Part shown: piece by piece, positions 24,130-32,171 of the stretch
Layout of the letters: each line of letters starts with the position of its first letter
Numbering within the stretch: position 1 is the stretch's first letter
Assembly (NCBI GenBank): GCA_963704475.1
Contig: OY969900.1
Location: forward strand, 930,001-994,000
DNA from: UBA9655 sp963704475
Lineage (GTDB): Bacteria > Pseudomonadota > Alphaproteobacteria > UBA9655
Reading direction: 5' to 3'
DNA: 64,000 nucleotides
Translations under genes and position numbers: made by a program
Notes under the pieces: generated by a model
What the model saw: the letters and a program-made list of their open reading frames with translations, nothing else
What the model was told of the DNA's origin: nothing
Databases searched by the model: none

Positions 24130-25777
24130 GCTTCTGAAGTTCTTCTAAGCGCTTCTTTATAATAGGCAAGCTTTCTATGGCCTCTTCTGTGCCAGATTGC
24201 TCCAGTACTGTTACAGCATCTCTGAAAAGTGGAGTTGCTTCGGTATGAGAAAGGCTCAGTGCGTACTTTGCCAAGCGAACACCCAACACTTGCCTTGTAA
24301 TAGGTAGCTCTCTTCTGGCCTCTTCTATCCCAGATCTCTCTAAGAGCGTTACGGATTCTCTTAAAAGTGGAATTGCTTCCGCGTCGGAGAGGGTATGTGT
24401 GTGATTTGCCAAACTAACACCCAACTCTTGCCTTATAAGCGGTAGATCTCTTGAGGCCTGTTCTGTTCCAGATTGCTCCAGCATCTTTACAGCATCTCTT
24501 AAAAATGGAATTGCTTCTGCGAGGGGCAGGGTTTTTGCGTAATTTGCTAAACTAACACCCAACGCTTGCCTTGTAATAGGTAGCTCTCTTCTGGCCTCTT
24601 CTATGCCAGATTGCTCCAATAGCGTAATGGCTTCTCTTAATAATGGAATTGCTCCTGCATCAGAAAGAGTCTGTGTGTGCCTTGCCAAACTAACACCCAA
24701 CTGTTGCCTTGCAATAGGCAGCGCTCGTATTGCGTGTTCTGTTCCAGATTGTTCTAAGAACGTTACAGCATCTCTTAAAAATGGAATTGCTTCTGTATGA
24801 GAAAGGATCATTGCATGAGATAACAAGCAATGCCCCACCATTTCCCTTACGATAGGCAATTTTCTTATCGCATTTTCTGTGCCAGATTGCTCCAATAGCG
24901 TTACGGATTCTCTTAAGGAAGGAATTGATTCTGCGTTAGAAGTGTTCTCTGCGCGCGTTACCAAACGAACACCCAATTCAAATCTTGCAACCGACAAATT
25001 TCTTGTCGCCCCCTCTGTGCCAGATTTCTCCAATAGCACTACGGCGTCTTTTAAAAGTGGAATTGCTTCTGCGAGGGGCAAGGTCTTTGCGTGAATTGCT
25101 AAACGAACACCCAACACTTGCCTTACAGCAGGCAGCTCATTTGCTGCATGTTCTGTTCCAGATTGCTCTAATAGCATTATGGATTCTCTTAAAAGTGGAA
25201 TTGCTTCTGTGCGAAAAATGGTCTCAACGTGATTTGCCAAGTGAGCGCCCAATAGACATTGGGCATTAGGATATTGTATTGCTGCAAATCTTGATTCTTG
25301 TTCCTTCAGACTCTGAAGAGTCGTGAGCAGGTTACGCATGAGTGTAATGCGTTTGCGCACACAAGGCTCACTTCTAAAAGTCGTATGGAATTTATCAAGT
25401 GCTTCTTCGCATTGCTCATCCGGAGAAAGAGGAACCTCAATTAGAACAGCACTCCGAATACCTGCTGCACATTGCAATAATGAAAGGGTTTCACTCAAGG
25501 GGCGCGTGCGATCAATATGGATAGAACCCAATCGAAGAAATTCGGGTTGCATTAAAATAGGAGCGAGTGGGCATGCTCCTGAAAAAGATATTCCATTCCA
25601 GGTTGCTTTTTTACCATCATCAAAAGTTATCTCAATTGCTTGCCTTCTAAGCGGAACAGAAGTTGTTTCTAAGGTATCTTTTCCGGACAGCATTGCCTGC
25701 AGTGGAGTTAAGAAGATGAGAGACAAAGCAGTTGTGGTCAGGATTTGACGAGCGAATCTTTTGTTGACACATTTCAT
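24113..25777 (-). CDS. Secreted 46-residue-repeat protein (novel family, member 1)
   Basis: 554 residues. A signal peptide (FARQILTTTALSLIFLTPLQA) is followed by a ~130-residue N-terminal domain with IEITFDDGKKATWNGISFSG and the PLSPDEQCEEALDKFHTTF segment. Then come eight tandem 46-residue helical repeats of the form EAIPLLRESVTLLEQSGTE followed by (A)xRELPITRQxLGVRLAxHAxTL. The repeats recall TPR/Sel1 superhelices, but the period and consensus differ from both. A paralogue with the same N-terminal domain lies at 37312-38727. AGAAAGG lies before the ATG. Likely exported and protein-binding; a host-interaction role is inference. The 3' end overlaps an RNHCP fragment, so the C-terminus may be altered. 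Confidence 0.75.
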   Translation of the reverse strand: MKCVNKRFARQILTTTALSLIFLTPLQAMLSGKDTLETTSVPLRRQAIEITFDDGKKATWNGISFSGACPLAPILMQPEFLRLGSIHIDRTRPLSETLSLLQCAAGIRSAVLIEVPLSPDEQCEEALDKFHTTFRSEPCVRKRITLMRNLLTTLQSLKEQESRFAAIQYPNAQCLLGAHLANHVETIFRTEAIPLLRESIMLLEQSGTEHAANELPAVRQVLGVRLAIHAKTLPLAEAIPLLKDAVVLLEKSGTEGATRNLSVARFELGVRLVTRAENTSNAESIPSLRESVTLLEQSGTENAIRKLPIVREMVGHCLLSHAMILSHTEAIPFLRDAVTFLEQSGTEHAIRALPIARQQLGVSLARHTQTLSDAGAIPLLREAITLLEQSGIEEARRELPITRQALGVSLANYAKTLPLAEAIPFLRDAVKMLEQSGTEQASRDLPLIRQELGVSLANHTHTLSDAEAIPLLRESVTLLERSGIEEARRELPITRQVLGVRLAKYALSLSHTEATPLFRDAVTVLEQSGTEEAIESLPIIKKRLEELQKLASSK

Positions 25778-25896
25778 AACAGAAATACCTTTCTCATACT
25801 CAAAATATTAATGGCAGTATATACTTACATGTATATATAACGGGAGAAGAAATCAACCTTTTTACCCCCCCCCTTCTTTCCTTTCACATATCCAAC

Positions 25897-26046
25897 TTAC
25901 GTTGCTGCTGATCTATAAAATGCTTCAATTTCTTGAACGACTTTTTGAACATCTGCTCTTGAGATGTCAAGATGCGTCACCAACCGTATCAGCTCTTGTT
26001 TATTTGGCTGGTTCGGAAGGATAATCCCTTTTGTCTGTAGGAATGA
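25897..26046 (-). pseudogene. Low-specificity threonine aldolase, C-terminal scrap
   Basis: The minus-strand frame reads FLQTKGIILPNQPNKQELIR, then LVTHLDISRADVQKVVQEIE to a stop at 25897. This matches the extreme C-terminus of LtaE-type aldolases (small-domain helix with the RLVTHLD.S..DV motif). The rest of the gene is absent and the frame runs into tag upstream, so only ~50 residues remain. Confidence 0.5.
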
Positions 26047-26050
26047 AACC

Positions 26051-26635
26051 CTATTCTCGCCCATAACACCAACATGTCGTGAGATGATCATTCACCATAC
26101 CAACGGCTTGCATATAGGCATAGATGATGGTGGAACCGACAAATGTCATGCCTCTCTTTTTGAGGTCTTTAGATAAGGCATCACTTTCGGGTGTTTGAGC
26201 CGGAACGTCTTCAAATTGTTGCCAATGATTTTGAATGGGGTTACCCTTTACAAACTCCCAAACGTAATGATCAAAAGATCCAAATTCTTGGCTAATCTGA
26301 AGGAAAACACGTGCGTTCTGGCGAGTGGCATAGATTTTGAGCCGATTGCGGATAATCTCTGGGTTTTGGCGCAATGCTTCCAACTCATCGTCCCTCATGG
26401 TGGCGACTTTGACAGGATCAAAATGATGGAAGGCTTTACGGTATCCTTCACGCTTTTTCAGAACCGTTTCCCAACTCAAACCCGCTTGAGCTCCTTCCAA
26501 GATAAGCATCTCAAATAAATGCTGGTCATCATGGGAGGGAACACCCCATTCATGATCATGATACTCTGCATAGACCTTTTTGCCAGGTCCTCCGCCGAAA
26601 CAACGGATTTTATGATCGATTCCTAATGATTGCAT
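26051..26635 (-). CDS. tag: DNA-3-methyladenine glycosylase I
   Basis: A 194-residue Tag enzyme removing 3-methyladenine from alkylated DNA. Seen: YAEYHDHEWGVPSHDDQHLFE (catalytic Glu/Trp region), MLILEGAQAGLSWETVLKKR, GMTFVGSTIIYAYMQAVGMVNDH and the zinc-binding His/Cys in NDHLTTCWCY. It starts one base after the ada stop, forming an ada-tag adaptive-response operon. Confidence 0.95.
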   Translation of the reverse strand: MQSLGIDHKIRCFGGGPGKKVYAEYHDHEWGVPSHDDQHLFEMLILEGAQAGLSWETVLKKREGYRKAFHHFDPVKVATMRDDELEALRQNPEIIRNRLKIYATRQNARVFLQISQEFGSFDHYVWEFVKGNPIQNHWQQFEDVPAQTPESDALSKDLKKRGMTFVGSTIIYAYMQAVGMVNDHLTTCWCYGRE

Positions 26636-27700
26636 TCAAGTGTCCTGCGTTTCATGAGCAATAAGCCATTTTTTACGAGGTAAACCACCCCCATAACCGC
26701 CCAGGTCACCGTTTGAGTTGATAACGCGATGACAGGGAATCACAATAGCAAATTGATTGGCGCCATTCGCATTTGCAACGGCCCGAAAGGCTGATGGTTT
26801 TCCAATCAAAGTCGCGAGCTGGGCATAGGAACGGGTTTCTCCAAAAGGAATTTTTTGAAGCTCTTCCCACACATGCTTTTGAAAGGGAGATCCCAGAAAA
26901 CAAAGGGGGGTTTTGAACACCTGTAGCCTGCCCTCAAAATACTGGCTGAGCTCAGTTTCAATGGACCGAATGGGATTTGTAATCCCTGGAAGAATGGCTG
27001 ATTTTGTACGCTTCCTTAACCGCTCAACTTCTCTCTCCAGACCACGTCGATCCACAAATTCTAAAAGGTAAAGAGCCGTCTCATCTGCAATAGCGATCAT
27101 GGGCCCAAGCTTTGTATCCAGCCATGAGGCTTTGAGAATATGCCGATCTCCAAGCCTTGTGGGTGCTGCTCCCATAATACGAGAAAAGGCATCTCTAAAA
27201 CCACTGCTGGATTCATACCCAGCATCAAGTTGTGCTTCAATCACTGCATCTCCTTTTCTAATTTGCTTCATCGCAAGGCCCATGCGCCGAGCTCTAGCAT
27301 ATTCAACAAATGTCATCCCGAATCGTTTTTTGAACTGACGCCGCGCAGTTGATGTATCAACGGATAATTCTTGAAAGTCTCTCTCTTTCCATCGCCGTGA
27401 AGGATCAGCTTCAACGGCATTTACAAGTGTTTGAACAAGCTCTGACACCTGATGAGGATGAGATAAAGGGCGACAGCGTTGACAAGGCCGGAATGACGCC
27501 AGCAGCGCTTGCTGAGCCGTTTCAAAAAACTCACAATTCTCAAATTTTGGCTTTCGTGCAGGACAGGTGGGACGGCAGAAAACACCCGTTGTTTTGACGC
27601 CAACATAAAAAATCCCCTCATATTCAGGATTTTTATCAAGCAGTGCCTGATAATACTCAGGACTGTTTTCAGCTGTTAACATGCCTTCTCTCACTCTCAT
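26636..27700 (-). CDS. ada: Bifunctional Ada: methylphosphotriester sensor and O6-methylguanine methyltransferase
   Basis: A 354-residue full-length Ada. The N-terminal Ada_Zn_binding domain (~15-85) has the four-Cys set GVFCRPTCPARKP and SFRPCQRCRP. An AraC-type HTH (~90-170) contains FKKRFGMTFVEYARARRMGLA. The C-terminal MGMT domain has the acceptor Cys in VIPCHRVI. Methyl transfer to the N-terminal Cys normally turns it into an activator of its own operon; tag follows immediately. ATG at 27700 or, seven codons in, 27682; neither has a strong binding site. Confidence 0.93.
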   Translation of the reverse strand: MRVREGMLTAENSPEYYQALLDKNPEYEGIFYVGVKTTGVFCRPTCPARKPKFENCEFFETAQQALLASFRPCQRCRPLSHPHQVSELVQTLVNAVEADPSRRWKERDFQELSVDTSTARRQFKKRFGMTFVEYARARRMGLAMKQIRKGDAVIEAQLDAGYESSSGFRDAFSRIMGAAPTRLGDRHILKASWLDTKLGPMIAIADETALYLLEFVDRRGLEREVERLRKRTKSAILPGITNPIRSIETELSQYFEGRLQVFKTPLCFLGSPFQKHVWEELQKIPFGETRSYAQLATLIGKPSAFRAVANANGANQFAIVIPCHRVINSNGDLGGYGGGLPRKKWLIAHETQDT

Positions 27701-27781
27701 CTTTTGTCTGAGGTCTATTATAATGAGTTCACAAAAAGCTGCAGCCGAAATTCAGGCATGGATTTTTTTATGGAGGAAAAT

Positions 27782-28123
27782 CTAATCCACCATTTGGTGC
27801 TGTTCTATCGTAAAAGCAGGGTGGCAAGAAATAAAAAGAGTTAAGTTTCCGTCCCAATAGAATTTCTCTCCAGCCTCAATTAAGATGACATCCCCTGAGT
27901 TTAAAACGTGTTCTTCATCATTAACGATAACTCTTCCACACCCCTTGTGGACGTACACAATCTCCTTACAGTTGCGGTTGACGGCTCGTCGGGTGCTGGG
28001 GTATCGATTTGTCACTTCTACGATGGCAAAATCAAGGTCCTCATCCCCAATTGGGTGTTCGGTTACAATACAAACGTTGCTGTTTTTTCTTTTGATAGCT
28101 TGGTGTTTTAAAGATATTTTCAC
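27782..28123 (-). CDS. Cupin-domain protein
   Basis: A 113-residue single cupin. Motif 1 is weakened (EIVYVHKGCGRVIVNDEEHVL) and motif 2 is SGDVILIEAGEKFYWDG. The metal ligands are partly replaced, so it may bind a sugar or act as a sensor rather than an enzyme. A cluster of basic residues starts the protein. No operon partner; it is divergent from the VanX-like gene. Function unknown. Confidence 0.7.
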   Translation of the reverse strand: MKISLKHQAIKRKNSNVCIVTEHPIGDEDLDFAIVEVTNRYPSTRRAVNRNCKEIVYVHKGCGRVIVNDEEHVLNSGDVILIEAGEKFYWDGNLTLFISCHPAFTIEQHQMVD

Positions 28124-28158
28124 TTTTCTTCCTGCTTCAGGATACGATTTTTAGATTT

Positions 28159-28239
28159 TACGAACGAACGTTTTGCAAAAGATAGTCCTTGGGCTTACAA
28201 ATGTTAAGAAGAAAAATGGATGAAGGAGACTGATTGATG
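28159..28239 (+). repeat. 80-nt leader repeat, copy B
   Basis: The second copy of the sequence at 17930-18009, from TACGAACGAAC to AAGGAGACTGATTGATG, with about eight differences. It supplies the ribosome binding site and start of the VanX-like gene, which is unrelated to the GNAT gene behind copy A. Confidence 0.85.
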
Positions 28240-28992
28240 GCCATTTATCGGAAGAGTACTGTTTGTCTCTTCTTTATTTTTCTATTAACAGGAGGATTCA
28301 TGCTTCAGGGATGTACAGAACAAAACATAACACTGCTCACTGACCCACAAGTGATTACGGTTCCTATTCTTGAGAATCATGAACCATTCGTTGATCTCAA
28401 AAACCAAATAATCATTGCCTATGGCTCTTCTCCAGAAATTCCGAACAATACGGACTATACGAAAATGCGTAAAACTGTGTATGAGAAGCTTGTCCAAGCA
28501 CAAACCCTTTTGCCTGAGGGTCTTAAGCTTTGCCTTTACGAAGGATATCGAAGCTTACCTTTGCAAGAGAAGCTTTTTAAAGGCCGTTATCTGAAAATAC
28601 AAAACATGCATCCTGAATGGTCGCAGGAGGAAACTTTTAATGAAACAACGAAACTTGTTTCCCCTGTTATCAATAAGGATGGCTCACAAAATATTCCTCC
28701 CCATTCTACGGGTGGAGCTATTGATATTTACCTCATCGATACAAAAGGGCAGCCTGTGGATATGGGTATTCAAGTGAAAGATTGGATGGAAGATACGGAT
28801 GGGGCTCTTTCTCAAACAAACTCTCAAATCATTTCTCAAGAAGCGCAAGAACACAGAAAAATTATGAATCATGTTTTGTTAGCCGTTGGCTTTATCAACT
28901 ATCCAACAGAATACTGGCATTGGTCTTATGGAGATCGTTATTGGGCTCATCAAAAAAGTGAACCTCATGCGATTTATGGAACACTAAAATGA
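28237..28992 (+). CDS. D-alanyl-D-alanine dipeptidase lipoprotein (VanX/DdpX type)
   Basis: A 251-residue M15D peptidase. Residues 1-26 form a lipoprotein signal ending in the lipobox GFMLQGC, so it should be membrane-anchored. The zinc site is visible: His and Asp in PPHSTGGAIDIYLID, and the catalytic Glu with zinc His in TEYWHWSYGDRYWA. The Arg of the YEGYRSLPLQ motif stabilises the substrate. It would hydrolyse D-Ala-D-Ala for recycling or, in VanX-type systems, glycopeptide resistance. No vanH or vanA neighbour is seen, so recycling is likelier. It sits behind the duplicated leader. Confidence 0.9.
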   Translation: MAIYRKSTVCLFFIFLLTGGFMLQGCTEQNITLLTDPQVITVPILENHEPFVDLKNQIIIAYGSSPEIPNNTDYTKMRKTVYEKLVQAQTLLPEGLKLCLYEGYRSLPLQEKLFKGRYLKIQNMHPEWSQEETFNETTKLVSPVINKDGSQNIPPHSTGGAIDIYLIDTKGQPVDMGIQVKDWMEDTDGALSQTNSQIISQEAQEHRKIMNHVLLAVGFINYPTEYWHWSYGDRYWAHQKSEPHAIYGTLK

Positions 28993-29017
28993 TTGTGAGA
29001 GTTATGAGGAAAATGCT

Positions 29018-29596
29018 GTGACCTCTTTAAATATTCCTCTCACCCCCTTCTACTTCATCCGTCATGGAGAAACGGAGTGGAATCGACGAAACATCATTAT
29101 GGGAAGCCAAGATATTCCTTTGAATGAGCTCGGGCGCCAACAAGCTTATGAAGCCGCACACCTTCTGAAGAACGAAAATTTTGAGATTATTGCCTCAAGT
29201 CCAATGATAAGAGCCAAGGAAACTGCTGAAATCATCGCTCAACAGACAAACAAACCAATTGTGTTTAAGGATGGCCTCGCTGAAATCGTTTGGGGTGACG
29301 CCGAAGGAACGCCCACCAATCCTCCTAGATCTATCTTTGATGATGTCCATAAACCAAGAGGGGCCGAAACCTTTTCGGCCTTCCAAAGACGTGTTGTTGA
29401 AACGATCTGCTCCACACTGCTCATGGGGGAACTCCCCCTTGTTGTGTCTCATGGGGGCGTGTTTAAGGCCTTAACCCATTATTTGGGGTATAAAGATCTG
29501 ACTGCCTCTAATTGCGCCTGTTTCTTTTTTAAGCCTTTCCTTGATCCCGCTCATCCTTGGGGCATTTGTTCGCTCAATGGGGAGGAGAAGTGGTAG
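29018..29596 (+). CDS. Histidine phosphatase (phosphoglycerate mutase-like)
   Basis: A 192-residue histidine phosphatase superfamily protein with the RHG motif FIRHGETEWNRR (nucleophile His), SSPMIRAKETAEII and the second catalytic His in LVVSHGGVFKAL. The start is GTG at 29018 with ATGAGGAAAA upstream. It overlaps the following methyltransferase gene by a few bases. Substrate not deducible. Confidence 0.88.
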   Translation: MTSLNIPLTPFYFIRHGETEWNRRNIIMGSQDIPLNELGRQQAYEAAHLLKNENFEIIASSPMIRAKETAEIIAQQTNKPIVFKDGLAEIVWGDAEGTPTNPPRSIFDDVHKPRGAETFSAFQRRVVETICSTLLMGELPLVVSHGGVFKALTHYLGYKDLTASNCACFFFKPFLDPAHPWGICSLNGEEKW

Positions 29597-30315
29597 ATCT
29601 TGAAGAATATGCTGATCCTTGCGTATATGAAGCCGAATATGGCGGATACAAGGGCGATTTTGATTTATTCCTGAATCTTATCGAAACGGGGTCTGTTTTA
29701 GATCTGGCTTGCGGAACGGGCCGTTTAGCCATACCCCTCGCACAAAAGGGATTCAACGTTACGGGCCTTGATGTCTCTGAATCTATGCTTGCCTTGGCGC
29801 GGGAAAAAAGTAGCGACCTCCCCATTGCGTGGGTTCAAGGAGATATCCGCGATTTTCACCTGAACGAAACGTTTGATCTCATCCTCATGGCCGGCAACGC
29901 CTTTCAAGCCCTCTTAACAGAGGCAGAGCAACTGCAGATGTTGAAGTGTGTGAGAAAACACCTCAACCCCTCAGGGCTTTTTGTGTTTAATACGCGCAAC
30001 CCTCAAGAAAATGACTTTAAGGATGTGACTGAGTTTGATTTTTGGCATCGCTTTCAAGATCATCAGGGAGAGGACGTTCAAGTTTATGGGAAGCAGCAAT
30101 CAGATCCATCTCAGCAGATTGTTACCTACACCACAAAGCGTGTGTGGAAGAATAAAGAGACAAACACAATCCTTCAACTCCGTTTTACGTCTTATGATCA
30201 GCTCATGAAACTTCTTACTCAAGCGGGACTCGACGTCTGTGATGTCTATGGAGATAATCAGAAAGCCCCTTTCCATAAAGGCAGTGCTTCGATTATTCCT
30301 GTGTGTAGGTTATAA
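29590..30315 (+). CDS. Class I SAM-dependent methyltransferase
   Basis: A 242-residue methyltransferase: motif I VLDLACGTGRLAIPLA, motif II VTGLDVSESML, a VQGDIRDF acidic loop and DLILMAGNAFQAL. The GTG start at 29590 is preferred because GGGGAGGAGAA lies immediately upstream, at the end of the phosphatase gene; a TTG at 29557 is the longest alternative. Translationally coupled to the phosphatase. Substrate unknown. Confidence 0.83.
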   Translation: MVDLEEYADPCVYEAEYGGYKGDFDLFLNLIETGSVLDLACGTGRLAIPLAQKGFNVTGLDVSESMLALAREKSSDLPIAWVQGDIRDFHLNETFDLILMAGNAFQALLTEAEQLQMLKCVRKHLNPSGLFVFNTRNPQENDFKDVTEFDFWHRFQDHQGEDVQVYGKQQSDPSQQIVTYTTKRVWKNKETNTILQLRFTSYDQLMKLLTQAGLDVCDVYGDNQKAPFHKGSASIIPVCRL

Positions 30316-30414
30316 AGGGGCAAGCTTACGTTGCCATCATCCCCAACTGGAAATATGATTTGACGTGTTATTTGATAAGAAAGAGGAATTTGACACAGCC
30401 ATTCAGTCAAAACC

Positions 30415-31602
30415 TTAAGCCGCTTGTTTGTTAAACCAATTCATAGAATTGAGATTATGTGCTTCGTTGTTTATGACAAATATTTTCTTCGTAAAATCTA
30501 ATGCACATAAGTACTTTATGTTAAGCAAAACAAAGGCCGTATAATTAACTTTTCTCGACCACGAACGTGCCAACTGACTGAAGATAATCAAGGCACAGAT
30601 TAACGTTGCCCACGGCAGCATAGAAATATCCAACTTATTATTTAGATCCTGCGTACGCTGTCTATGATTTTGTTTTATAGGTCTTTTCTGATGCTCGTTT
30701 GAGGACTCAATACCATAGGTGACATTCTGCAAAGATCCTGCTGGTACTTGGAAACTGAACTCACAAAAATCTTGTCCAGAAGACAGCGTACCAAAAACAC
30801 TGTAGGCAACATTCTCCAAAGATCTTTCTGGTACTTGAGGGTTAAGCTCGTAAAAACCTTGTCCAACAGATACTGTGTCAAAGAGTTTACCCTTCGGAAG
30901 AACAGATCCCTTGGGAGCTGTGGGCATAGTGTTGGCCAGTGACACCCCTGTGGGATTTAAAATGCTCATGCTTTTATTGTCATGACGAACCCACTGTGGG
31001 GGTAAGGCAATTTGGCGGGCTTTAGATGACTTGCCGGCTGTCCCCAATGGATGTTGCGGTTCTTGCTTCTTTTGTATGGCATTAGATGATTCTACAGCAG
31101 GAGGTGGGCTAAAAACAGGAGGCATAGCGGCAGAAAAAAGTCTCGCACTCTCTGGCATCGGTACAATTACGTGCGGTCTTTGATGATTCTCGAATGAACC
31201 TTCTTGAGATGGCGGTAACGATTGTTTACCGCTGGGAACAGGAGGCGCTTCTTGAGGAGAACTCGGTAATAAGCATATTAAGAGAGCATCTAAAGAAACC
31301 ATTGAGCCTACTTTAAACAACACGTCCCCTACCTCTCCTGAGGATGTAGAATAAATGGAGTGTGACATTTTCATGGCTTCGAGGACACACAGAAGGTCTC
31401 CGCTTTTAACCTGTTGTCCTTTAACTACAAATAGTTCTACGAGTTTTCCAGGCATCGGGGCTTCTATATTTACAGCACGTCGTATCGTCGAATGTCCTTG
31501 AGTCTCCTCTGGATCAGGGATTGCACAACAGATCGTCGAAGAAAATACTAAAATGAATAAAACGAAAAATACTTCTGCTAAATTTATTCTTATGTAGTTC
31601 AT
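30415..31602 (-). CDS. Exported biotinyl/lipoyl-domain protein, novel architecture
   Basis: 395 residues from ATG 31602. An N-terminal signal or anchor (residues ~8-27, VFFVLFILVFSSTICCA) leads to a complete biotinyl domain at ~44-112: IEAPMPGKLVELFVVKGQQV and the biotinylation motif EAMKM with Lys78, then GSMVSLDALLICL. A ~130-residue proline/serine-rich linker follows, then two 29-residue repeats (FDTVSVGQGFYELNPQVPER and FGTLSSGQDFCEFSFQVPAG). A putative TM helix LPWATLICALIIFSQLA comes near the C-terminus. Biotin carriers are normally cytoplasmic subunits of carboxylases; no carboxylase is nearby. Upstream is a short ORF with the only good ribosome binding site, and an in-frame TTG start at 31659 is possible. 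Function unknown. Confidence 0.7.
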   Translation of the reverse strand: MNYIRINLAEVFFVLFILVFSSTICCAIPDPEETQGHSTIRRAVNIEAPMPGKLVELFVVKGQQVKSGDLLCVLEAMKMSHSIYSTSSGEVGDVLFKVGSMVSLDALLICLLPSSPQEAPPVPSGKQSLPPSQEGSFENHQRPHVIVPMPESARLFSAAMPPVFSPPPAVESSNAIQKKQEPQHPLGTAGKSSKARQIALPPQWVRHDNKSMSILNPTGVSLANTMPTAPKGSVLPKGKLFDTVSVGQGFYELNPQVPERSLENVAYSVFGTLSSGQDFCEFSFQVPAGSLQNVTYGIESSNEHQKRPIKQNHRQRTQDLNNKLDISMLPWATLICALIIFSQLARSWSRKVNYTAFVLLNIKYLCALDFTKKIFVINNEAHNLNSMNWFNKQAA

Positions 31603-31606
31603 GGCA

Positions 31607-31663
31607 TCATATTTTTTTTTGTTTTTTTGAAAAATAAGCGAAGAAAGGGTGCTGGTCAATCAT
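31607..31663 (-). CDS. 18-codon upstream ORF before the biotinyl gene
   Basis: ATG at 31663 with GGAGG 5 bases upstream reads MIDQHPFFAYFSKKQKKI and stops 4 bases before the ATG at 31602. It contains two A-runs (A7 and A9), which are slippery. It may couple translation to the downstream gene, or mark a frameshifted N-terminus. Seen directly; role inferred. Confidence 0.35.
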   Translation of the reverse strand: MIDQHPFFAYFSKKQKKI

Positions 31664-31678
31664 AAATTCCTCCCTGTA

Positions 31679-32167
31679 CTACAAGCTCTTCTTCAAATAA
31701 TACCGCTTATGCCCTTTAGGGCAATCGTCAAGAACCCCAAAAATTTCATATCCGTGTTTGAGATAAAAATCGAGTGCTTGGAAATCAAAGGTGTCTAAGT
31801 GAGCAAGGGTCGATCCCATTTCCTTTGCTTCACCTTCAACTTTTTGCAACAAGGCACTGCCCAACCCTTTGTGACGATGGTGTTCATCAACAAACAACAC
31901 ATCAACATACAAAATGCCCCAGCGATAGAGGAAGGCGTTAATCCCAGCGATAATAACCCCTTTGTCCTTAACAACGTAATTTTTAAAGACGGGTGTTTGA
32001 GAGCGCGAACAGGGCACTTGACTCGTATTAAATTCAACGATTTTATTGTCGATAAATTCTGCCTCTTCCTGTGTTGCAGGGATGATGTCAAATGTGAGGG
32101 TATGCATTTTGCGAGTTTCCACTTCAAATTTCCTTAACTCTTTCTGTAATTTCTTACAGGTAAGCAT
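31679..32167 (-). CDS. GNAT family N-acetyltransferase
   Basis: A 162-residue GNAT: FDIIPATQEEAEFIDNKIVE at the N-terminus, LFVDEHHRHKGLGSALLQK as the acetyl-CoA loop and ALDFYLKHGYEIFGVLDDCP at the end. It resembles the group annotated as YhbS/ElaA-like or 'GNAT near aminoglycoside genes'. The ATG at 32167 lies 4 bases past the APH stop; a later ATG at 32107 (MHTLTFD) is a good alternative. Last gene of the ABC-F/NUDIX/APH operon. Confidence 0.82.
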   Translation of the reverse strand: MLTCKKLQKELRKFEVETRKMHTLTFDIIPATQEEAEFIDNKIVEFNTSQVPCSRSQTPVFKNYVVKDKGVIIAGINAFLYRWGILYVDVLFVDEHHRHKGLGSALLQKVEGEAKEMGSTLAHLDTFDFQALDFYLKHGYEIFGVLDDCPKGHKRYYLKKSL

Positions 32168-32171
32168 AGTC

